A stretch of 64,000 bases of DNA from Saussurea involucrata (taxonomy: Eukaryota; Streptophyta; Magnoliopsida; Asterales; Asteraceae). The notes beneath the pieces were generated by a model. It was given only the letters and a program-made list of their open reading frames with translations, ran no database searches and was not told where the DNA came from. A program made the position numbers and the translations under genes. Below are positions 55,497 through 64,000 of this stretch, one piece after another; position 1 is the first letter of the stretch, and each line of letters opens with the position of its first letter. The stretch lies in NCBI GenBank assembly GCA_033807775.1, contig CM066327.1:97610295-97674294 (forward strand). The letters run 5' to 3'.

Positions 55497-57886
55497 ATTG
55501 GCACCAACACAAACACTAATTATATTGACAATGGTTCTCTTGCAAAACCCCCTAGATTCTCCAGAGATAATTTTAATCTATGGAAAAATAGGATGATTCT
55601 CTTCTTAGAAGGTGTAGACCCTACTATGCCTTACTATCTTGAAAACGGCCCATATATTCCTATAATAATTTATCCTGCAGTTCCAGCCGCTGAGAATAGA
55701 CCTGCTATTCCAGAAAGGTTGATTCCCAAGGAAATTCATATGTGGACTGATGAAGATAAGAAGAAAGTGGCTATCGACACCAAAGCCAGATCCATACTAT
55801 CCATGGCACTTCCTGACGAAGTCTACCATTCCGTCATGAAACTGAAAACCTCAAAAGCTATGTGTGACACAATTTGTGTTCAGTATGAAGGTACTTCTGA
55901 AGTCCAGGACTCTCGAAAGATCAACCTGGAAAGACAGTACGAAAGCTTCATTTGTGGTAAGAATGAATCTCTCTCTGAAGTACACCAACGTTTTAACTGA
56001 TTAATAATAGATTTGAAAACCGTTGGTAAGGAATATTCTAGCTTTGAAGTACTGACAAAGTTCTTAGAATGTTTACCTGAAAGCTGGGACAGTTATTCAA
56101 ATAGTCTCAAGCTGTCAAAAGATCTAAGATCTATGACTCTTTCTACCTTATATGGCACGATGTTGAATCATGAGCAATCGAGTCATCTTAAGAAAAATCT
56201 TGTAAAAGATTCCAAAAGCACCCCTGTTGCTTTACTCTCAGAGTTACCTTCCACTCAGTGATCTACGATCACTGTCTCTGAGTTGGAAACTAACTCTGAA
56301 CGTTTATCAGACTCTGACGCTTCAGATGATGATGAAACTCTGGCATTCCTGGCTAATAAGTTCAGGAGATTTGCTAGAAAGAGTAATTTCAAGAAGAACA
56401 AACCTCTTGCTATTACTGACAAACCAAGATCATCAACCCTGTTGATAAGGCTACTGCTACTTGCTATAACTGTGAAAAGATAGGACATTTTGCTAGCGAG
56501 TGCAGGTCAAAGAAAGTCTCTAGACCCTCAGTTTTTCCCAAGAAAAACTTTACTCACAGGACTAGAGATGAAAAATACAAAAAGCTGAAGGAAAGGTATT
56601 CAAAGCTGTAAACCTTTAAGAAGAAAGGCAAAGGCCTTATGGCTGACTATGATTGGGCTGCCTCTGACGAAGAAGAATCGTCTGACTCTGAAGATGATGA
56701 TGAAGCCAATCTATGTCTCATGGCCAAACTTGAAGATGAGGAAGAAAATTCTGACATTCCCTCTACTTCAACCTCTGCTACTAAGGTATCATCTTCCTTC
56801 TTTACCAATATTTTAAATATTGATGAAGCTGATAGTCTTCAAAAGATAGATCTCCTGAGTAGAAGTTTATATGAAGCCATGAATGGCTAAACTGTTGTTG
56901 AAAATCAAAACCTTGATCTCGTTGAACAGCTTAAAAACGGTCACCTTCAAATAGAAAATCTTTCTAAAATTGAAGAAGATTTTAAAGATCAAGTTCACCT
57001 AAATCAGCTAGTCAAAATCGAGCGCGAAGAAGCTATCGCTGCATTAAAAGCTGATAAAGCTACTGTTGATGGATGGTATAATTCCTCAACAAAGATCACT
57101 GTGATTCCTCTGAGTGATAAGCGTGGTCTTGGTTACAAAGCTGACACTCTAGAACCAACCACTGACCGTTCCATGCTTAAATTTGGAATGTTCGTATCCT
57201 CTATCCCTGACACTTTCTCGTCTCAGTGTTCCTCTTCTAAACCGCCTATCCCTGAGGAAATCTCTACCTTAACTTCTAAAGGTAAAGAAAAAGTTGTTTA
57301 TCCAAAACCTACCTCAGTCATTAAAAACAAAGGTAAAGTATTTGTTTTTAATCAAAATCCTCAGAAGGGTACCTTTGTACCAAAGTTGAATGCTTCTAAA
57401 GCTTTGGTGATTTATCCCTCTGGTTCAAAGAATAAGATCCCTGGATTTATTCAGCGTGGATCTATTCAGCGATCCACTCCTAGAATCAAAGTGGATATTA
57501 TTGGTAAGACATCCGAAGAACTGAATGTTCCTCCTATTTCAAATACCAAAAGTTTACTTGGTACTGGTCCGTCTAATTCAAAATCAAAAGCTCAGCATGC
57601 AAATGGTCCTAGAACTACTTTTAGTTGTAGGAAATGTTATCATTGTAGACTTACCAAACATATTGCTAGTAAGTGCCCCACATCCACCCAAGCTGAAAAG
57701 ATAGCTAAGGTAAAGATCATTGCCCCCAAGGCAAAGAAGACCACTGAGGTTAAGAAATTAACCAAAGTGAAGACTGACAAAGTTGAATCTTCAAATGCTG
57801 CGAAGACTGCTGAACCTTCCACCTCCTCTTCTACCCCCACTGACAAGTGTGTACACATGGTTAAGTGGGTACCGAAGACAAACTAA
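55497..57886 (+). pseudogene. gag: RE11 gag, start codon lost
   Basis: The ATG of RE9 corresponds to ATT at 55497. Motifs as in RE9: FSRDNFNLWKNRM, ESLSEVHQRFN, FLECLPESW, CYNCEKIGHFASEC (intact knuckle), DWAASDEEESSDSED, coiled coil, CYHCRLTKHIASKC, KWVPKTN, TAA 57884. Stops at 55998, 56259 (TGA for Arg), 56608 and 56887; a frameshift near 56437; and a short deletion around 57100. Confidence 0.88.
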
Positions 57887-57905
57887 TCTTCCTTTGTAAT
57901 GCAGG
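57883..57905 (+). promoter_or_regulatory. RE11 gag stop and acceptor-like gag/pol junction
   Basis: CTAATC with TAA 57884-57886, then 18 bases to ATGCAG/GTT (AG at 57903-57904). Here pol is in the same frame as gag. Confidence 0.5.
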
Positions 57906-60900
57906 TTAAGAAGGATATCTGGTATCTCGATAGCGGAAGCTCTAGACACATGACTGGTAAGAAGAACCTGCTTACTGAGCACAAAGAAGAGAAGGGTCCC
58001 TCTGTAACTTTCGGTGGAAATGGAAAAGGACATACCCGAGGGTTTGGTGTACTCTCTAATGGTACAACAACCTTCAGAAGAGTCGCATATGTTGAAGGGC
58101 TGAAGCATAATCTTCTAAGCATCAGTCAGCTTTGCGACATGGATAACAAAGTAATCTTTACTAAGGAATCCTGCTTTGTCACTGACAAAAAGGAGAAGAT
58201 AGCTCTTAGCGGTTATCGTTTGGAAAATGTTTATGTAATAAACATGGACTCAACAACCACTGAGAACTCCTGTTTCTTCTCAAAAGCCTCATCTGATGTC
58301 AACTGGTTATGGCATAAGAGGCTCTCTCATCTAAACTTCAAGACACTGAACACTCTTTCTTCTAAAGAGTTAGTCACTTGTCTACCTCAACACTCATACG
58401 CCAAAGAGTCCTTATGTTCATCGTGTGAGAAAGGCAAGCAGACCAAAGCAAGCTTTAAGTCTAAGCAAGTTTCCTCAGTGTCATATCCTCTACAACTTCT
58501 CCATATGGATTTGTTTGGCCCTGTTAACAAACAATCCATCGCTGGAATGAAATATACGTTGGTCATAGTTGATGAATTCTCTCGCTATACATGGGTAATG
58601 TTTCTCCGTTCTAAGAGTGACACACCTGAAGAACTCATCACCTTTGTCAGGAAAATGGAAGTCCTGAACTACTTGACCGTTTGCTCAATAAGGAGTGATC
58701 ATGGGACTGAATTCAAAAAACAGTTCTCTTGATTCCTTCTTTGAGAGTAAGGGTATTTCTCACAACTTTTCTTCAGTGAGAACACCGCAACAAAATGGAG
58801 TCGCTGAAAGAAGAAATAGAACTATTATTGAAGCTGCACGTTCAATGCAAAGCGATTCTCACCTGCCTACTCAGTTTTATGCAAAACAGGTCGCTGACAG
58901 TCAAAAGATTTAATAAAACAGCCTATGAACTTTTTCATGGGAGAAAGCCTTCAATTAGCTTTGTTCACATCTTTGGATGTCAGTGTTTCATACTGAACGA
59001 CAGAGATGCCCTTGGAAAGTTTGATCCTAAGGCTGATGATGGAATTTTTCTTGGATACTCCTCAGTCTCCAAAGCCTTCAGAGTCTTCAATCGAAAAAGA
59101 CAAACTGTTGAAGAAACTATTCAGGTTGATACTGAAGAACTGAATCAATGGATGTTTTCTCATCTTGGTGATTCAGAAGATATTCCCACTCCTCATACTC
59201 ATACCGTTGAAGATGATTGTCCTACTATCATCCCAAACATACAGAATAGTGAAGCTAAAACTTCATGGGTCTCAGTTGTTCCTCTAAACACTATACCTGC
59301 TTCTGAACCAAATGTCTCAGACATTCCATCTACTTCTCAGCAATCAGTGAATGTGATCACATCTGCACCTACTCCTCTCTTGGCTGATATTCCAGAAGTT
59401 GCTGAAGCTTCATCTTCAGCTCCTCAAGTTCAATTTGAGTCAGCGATTCATGCTCCGGCTCAGCGATGGACTGTCAATCACCCAATTGATCAAACTCTTT
59501 GTGATCCAAACGCTGGTGTTCAGACTCGACGAAGTGCAGGTAATATTTGCTTATTTGTTAATTTTATTTCTCTAATTGAACCAACGAAAATAGATGATGC
59601 CCTCAAAGATCCAAACTGGGTCAGCGCCATGCAAGAAGAGCTGACTGAATTCGAAAGAAACAAAGTTTGGAATCTTATTCGAAGACCAACTGACAAGACA
59701 GTGATAGGCACCAAATGGGTCTATCAAAACAAGTTAGACGAACATGGAACTGTAACCCGCAACAAGGCTCGACTTGTTGCTCAGGGATACAGACAAGAAG
59801 AAGGTATAGACTACGATGAAACATTTGCTCCAGTAGCAAGACTATAATCTATTCGTGTATTCTTAGCCTACGCTGTACACAAAGACTTCAAAGTATATCA
59901 AATGGATGTTAAGTCAGCATTTCTCAATGGAAAGCTGAATGAAGAAGTCTATGTGGAACAACCTCCAGGATTCTCAGATCATAAGCATCCAGGTTATGTT
60001 TATAAACTGGATAAGGAACTTTATGGCTTAAAGCAAGCTCCACGTGCATGGTATGACACTCTATCCTCTTATCTCCTAATTGAAAATTTTGAGCGAGGTA
60101 AAATCGACAAAACTCTTTTTTTCAGAATAGTGAAAGGTCATATCATTCTTGTTCAGATATATGTTGATAACACTATATTTGGTTCTACTAACCCTGACCT
60201 TTGTACTCGTTTCGCTGATAGAATGAAAGAAGAGTATGAAATGAGTATGATGGGTGAGCTAACATATTTCCTTGGTCTTCAGATAAAACAGAATGAAAAA
60301 GGAACTTTCATTAATCAAGGAAAGTATGTTAAAGATATGCTGAAGAAATTCGATTTAACTCAGAGTTCAGCTATGAAAACCACTATGGCACCACCGCTGA
60401 CACTAAACAAGGACTCAAATGGAATATCTGTTAATGTCACGCTGTACTGTGGGATGATCGGCTCTCTCTTGTATCTTATAGCTAGCCGACCCGATATTAT
60501 ATACGCAACCTGTTTGTGTGCACGATATCAAGCTGAACCTAAGGAATCTCATATGATCGTTGTAAAGCAAATCTTTCGTTACCTTAAGGGTACTATGAAC
60601 CTAGGTCTTTGGTATCCCGAAGATTCAGGGTTTGATCTAATCGCCTATTCTGATAGTGATTTTGCAGGTTGCAAATTGGATTGGGAAAAAACCACAGGAG
60701 GCTGTCAGCTCCTGGGTGGAAAGCTGGTGAGTTGGACAAGTTAAAAGCAAAACTCAGTGTCCACCTCAACTGCTGAAGCTGAGTATGTAGCCGCTGGAAG
60801 CTGTTGTTCTCAGGTCTTGTGGATGAGAAATCAACTACTAGACTATGACCTTCAGCTCTCGAAAATTCCAATCTATTGCGACAGCACAAGTGCCATCGCT

Positions 60901-61107
60901 ATAGCCAACAATCCAGTACTACACTAAAAAACCAAACATATCGAAATCAGGTATCATTTTATCAGAGATCATGTGATGAATGGTGATATAGAACTTCATT
61001 TTATTCCAACTGACTATCAGTTAGCTGATCTGTTCACCAAACCTCTTGATGAGACAAGATTCAACTTTCTCATCAGCGAGCTTGGAATGCTGAACTTTGA
61101 AGAATAA
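57905..61107 (+). pseudogene. pol: RE11 pol polyprotein
   Basis: Protease WYLDSGSSRHMTG, complete HHCC (WHKRLSHLNF, CSSCEKGK), integrase HMDLFGPV, SDHGTEF (insertion at 58720 shifts the frame), [12 protein letters not shown], then a deletion of about 30 bases at 58877. A 13-residue loss before [11 protein letters not shown] at 59846. [27 protein letters not shown], catalytic box is IYVDN (60160), not YVDD, so the second catalytic Asp is lost. RNase [22 protein letters not shown] intact, TAA at 60742 and 60926. Ends LGMLNFEE, TAA 61105. Confidence 0.93.
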
Positions 61108-61444
61108 AATCTTCAGTGTTCACATTTGATCAGCGATCGGATAAAACCAACTTATATAACCCATTCTATCATCTTCTCTCTGAACAAAGTTGATTCGCTG
61201 ATATCAAGGTTTGTTCTCTCTTTACTCACTGACATTCGCATGTAAATGCAAGATTTCAAAACAAATCACATCGCTGAATATCTCTTCTTTAACAGCGATA
61301 CTTTGAAATTTCTAAAACTAACACTGACATTTCTATTCAGTGCTTCAGGTTTTTCAAAATAGTCCCTGAGCTTTCAAAACCTCAGAGACATCCTAAAATA
61401 TGAAAGGACGTTTGTGACATCATCACGATGGATAAACCCTGGCA
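61108..61444 (+). other. RE11 pol-ORF3 spacer, promoter deleted
   Basis: Similar to 40256-40590 of RE9 with CGCTGA motifs. It reaches TGACATCA (61416-61423; TGACGTCA in RE9) and CCCTGGCAC, then jumps into ORF3 codons. CCAAT, TATA, leader intron and about 135 codons of ORF3 are deleted. Confidence 0.75.
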
Positions 61445-63632
61445 CCAAAGAAAAACCCTTTGTCTCTCTGCCAAACCACAAAAACCATGCTGATAGGGAA
61501 GCCATCACTGCATTCTTTGATGCAATGGGTTATGCATGGGACACAGGGAGGGACAAGGAGATTGAGAAGAAACTGACCCTCATCAAGAAGTCCAAAATGC
61601 CAAGCGAGATGAACTTCATCTTCGCACACCTAATAAGATGCATGACAGCGAAGAGTGGCTCCTCTGATCAAGCTGGTCAACCTCAGCAAGCAATGGGCTA
61701 TGCATTGCTGAAAGGTATACATGTTGACTGGGCCTCAATCATCTATGAATATCTTGCGTTCAGAGTAGATATGGCCGACAGATCTTCATGGGTTCCTTAT
61801 CCCAGATTCATCAGCGCCATCTTTCAACATGGACTTGGGGACAAATACCGAAAAGAGTGTGATCTGAGACTCTCTCAGGTTGGCCCTAAGGTGCTCGACT
61901 TCAAACCGCTGGCAAACGAGGTACGTCTTACTACTCTTTTATCTATTCTTAATCCTCCTTCTTCTACTTCTGCGGGTTATTCAGTGGAAATCCCCAACGC
62001 TGATACGCAAGCTGCACCCTCCACTCCTTCTCAAAAAAGGAAACAATCTACTACCCAACTTGGTTCCAAAAGAATCAAGAAAATCAAGGAGCAACCCCCC
62101 CAGCATTCACATGCTGAAGACTCCACAACTCATCTTGAAGAGCTGATGGATAGTTCAGTGGTACGCTATGCCACAGCTGATCAAGCCACACCTTCCATCC
62201 TAGCTTCAGCGTGTCTAAACGCTGAAGTTATAAACTTGGAACTGAACCCACCTCCTTCAGCCTCTCTAGAGACTGAAGTGATTTTCAGCGAACCCAGCGC
62301 TGAACCCCGCACCCAACCCACTTTCTCAACCATCATTCCTCCCACCTCTCCTTTGGTCACTCAATCTCTTCCCCTATTCTCCTCAACAAGCATCTTCCTC
62401 AGCGACACTACTGCTGAACATCTTCAGAGGATGATAGAACAAAACACAGGACCTGCAGGTACTTCCAGTCATCAAGGAACTATTGAAGACGACTATGAAA
62501 CTTTCTCAGGGTTACGAGGCTTCGACAACTTCAACAACCGGCCTGCAGGTATACACATTATCCCAAACACTTCTGAGCATTCCTCAGTTCATAAATTAAT
62601 AACTGTTTCAGGTCCTAATTTGGGGGATATCAACACCTCCCTGAAGGCCCTGGAAACAAATATGGAATCATACAACACCATTCTCTCCACCAACTCAAGA
62701 AGCTAACCGAGGTTGTTGACACGAAAGCCTCCAAAGCTAATATGGAGAAGGTGGATGGAAGTATTGCAACTTTTGCTACCACCCTCGCTGAAACTTCCTC
62801 AAACGTCAACAATCTCAACCTCACCAACACCACCATCGCAACAAACTTCACCACTCTGTCCAATGAAGTCACATCATTGAAGACAGAGGTTGGTACTCTT
62901 AAGGGTGAGGTTACGATGGTCAAAGATCTATTTCAGCAGATACTCAATCGACTGGATGCTCCAAAGTCTCACTTTACTCAAGCCGATAGAGAAGATCTTC
63001 GGAAACTCACCCCTGCTATATCTGGCCTTGAAGACAGATTAGTAGCGGTTGAACTTTGTATGGGAATCACTGGCCAAGAAGACAGAGATCCTCATACTAC
63101 TGTTGCTGCTGGTGTTGCTGATATTCCTCTTGCCTCCCCTCCTCATAATGTGGAAGAGGGGGAGAAAGGAGCTGAAGACCTTCCCCATAATGATGAGGGG
63201 GAGAAGAAAAATAAAATTGCTGCTTCTACTTCACAAGCTCAGGGAGTTGAAAACCCTGAGGGAACCGAGAAACTTCCCTCTAATTCTGAGGGGGAGCAAC
63301 TCGAAGAGCAACACAAAGAAGCCGTTGCTGATGTGACCGTACCTTACGCTGATGAGGTCGAGTCTGAAGAAGAAGAAGAAGCTGAAGACCAAGAACCCAT
63401 CGATATCGATGATGAAGAACCATCATCATCCCCTAAAGATGATAATGATGACGATGATGATGATGACTTCTTCTTCGTTGAGCCCAAGAAGGCCCTTGAG
63501 AAAGGGATTTCGATAAACGAACCATCAGGGGAGAAGACAAAGCCTACAGTATCTGAAGCTAATCAAGGCAAAAACAAAGGCCTCGCTGCAGAAGGCAATA
63601 TGGCTATCCTTCAGATTAAGCCAGCTTGTCAG
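61445..63632 (+). pseudogene. RE11 ORF3 exon 1, fused 5' end
   Basis: Open from an ATG at 61414 in former promoter DNA into TKEKPFVSLPN and on for 430 codons: SEMNFIFAHLIRCM, QQAMGYALLKGIHVDWAS, YPRFISAIF, basic KRKQS...SKRIKKIK (62026-62090), Ser/Thr/Pro linker. A small deletion at 62700 shifts the frame; the coiled coil (FTTLSNEVTSLKTEVGTLKG) and acidic tail are open from 62742 to the donor. GAGGGGGAG at 63156-63164, 63195-63203, 63288-63296. Confidence 0.8.
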
Positions 63633-63782
63633 GTACAATATCTTCTATTCCCTTATACTGTATCCCTCCTCTATCCCTTCTCAATATCAATCCTCCTCTC
63701 CATAAAACCTAAATACTCATAACCCTATTCTTTTCTCTTTCTTCCCAACTTTTCACTTAAACGATCGCTGTATTTCAGCTAG
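63633..63782 (+). other. RE11 ORF3 second intron (150 bp)
   Basis: TGTCAG/GTACAATATC to TTTCAGCTAG/TCC, same borders and phase as RE4 and RE9. Confidence 0.7.
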
Positions 63783-64000
63783 TCCTCTCCCCAGTTTGAG
63801 GATCCCGCTGAAGCTCCTACGACTACACCAAAAATAATCCCAGCCACAAGAGCTGAAGAAATAATCCCAGTCTTGGATTTAACCACTGAGACTGATGAAC
63901 CTGAAGAACAACTTATCTTTCACAAAAACAGACCTTCTTTGGCTCCTCACAAGCTAAGTGAAGAGGATCAAGAAAAGAGAGATGCAATGATCAAACAACT
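63783..64000 (+). pseudogene. RE11 ORF3 exon 2, cut by window end
   Basis: SSPQFEDPAEAP, EIIPVLDLTTETDEPEEQ, NRPSLAPHKLSEEDQEKRD. Open to the end of the window. Confidence 0.7.

Larger units (their letters stand above)
54512..64000 (+). mobile_element. RE11: Sirevirus-like element, runs off the window
   Basis: 5' LTR 54512-55414, primer site, gag, pol, fused ORF3. The 3' LTR is beyond 64000. The first 40 or so bases of the LTR are missing at the joint with RE10. Closest to RE4 in sequence. Confidence 0.9.

Overview
The window looks like a heterochromatic stretch of a large plant (eudicot) nuclear genome. Everything recognisable is LTR retrotransposon: eleven elements, RE1 to RE11, nested up to five deep. 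I see no host gene, tRNA, rRNA or bacterial feature. The third genes resemble what I remember of retroelement proteins from Asteraceae genomes, so Asteraceae is my best guess, not a demonstrated fact. Nine elements (all but RE6 and RE8) look like Ty1/copia of the Sirevirus type: large gag with a long coiled coil, pol in the order protease-integrase-RT-RNase H, a third gene (ORF3) downstream of pol, and several AGGGGGAG polypurine motifs. RE8 is a different, smaller Ty1/copia. RE6 is Ty3/gypsy-like.

Layout. RE1 (+, 1 to about 5850; pol deleted, 3' LTR 5498-5836) lies in RE2 (+, 5851-7209 and 25038-29090). RE3 (+, 7210-25032, target duplication GTGTC) lies in RE2 and is mostly replaced by later insertions. 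RE4 (-, 7631-18751) sits in the 5' LTR of RE3, RE5 (-, from 18752) sits in the gag of RE4, and RE6 (-, to 23412) sits in ORF3 of RE3. A large deletion joined RE5 to RE6 at a scrambled scar (19757-19975). RE2 itself is in RE7 (-, 29091-31245 and 50520-52969). RE8 (-, 31246-50514, TTTTC duplication) is in ORF3 of RE7, and RE9 (+, 33407-46448, GGTAA duplication) is in pol of RE8. RE10 (-, LTR 52970-53618) lies in the RNase H of RE7. RE11 (+, 54512 to beyond 64000) abuts ORF3 of RE10. RE4, RE9 and RE11 are one family; RE1 and RE5 share their polypurine region.

All coding regions except the RE10 ORF3 remnant carry stops or frameshifts, so the elements are probably not autonomous today. Comparing copies still shows how the family worked. 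Gag ends at a TAA followed by a splice-acceptor-like CAG/GTT before pol. ORF3 in RE4 and RE9 has its own plant-type promoter (CCAAT, G-box, TATA), a leader intron of about 390 bp ending just before its ATG, and a second intron of 150-158 bp conserved in three copies. ORF3 products have a shared N-terminal signature, a coiled coil in the RE4 family and nuclear-localisation-like basic clusters, and I see no signal peptide or membrane anchor. Each family also carries its own short palindrome scattered through LTRs and 3' non-coding DNA. Together these suggest that ORF3 is a separately expressed nuclear factor, perhaps acting on family-specific palindromes, and not an envelope protein. That is the hypothesis I would test first.
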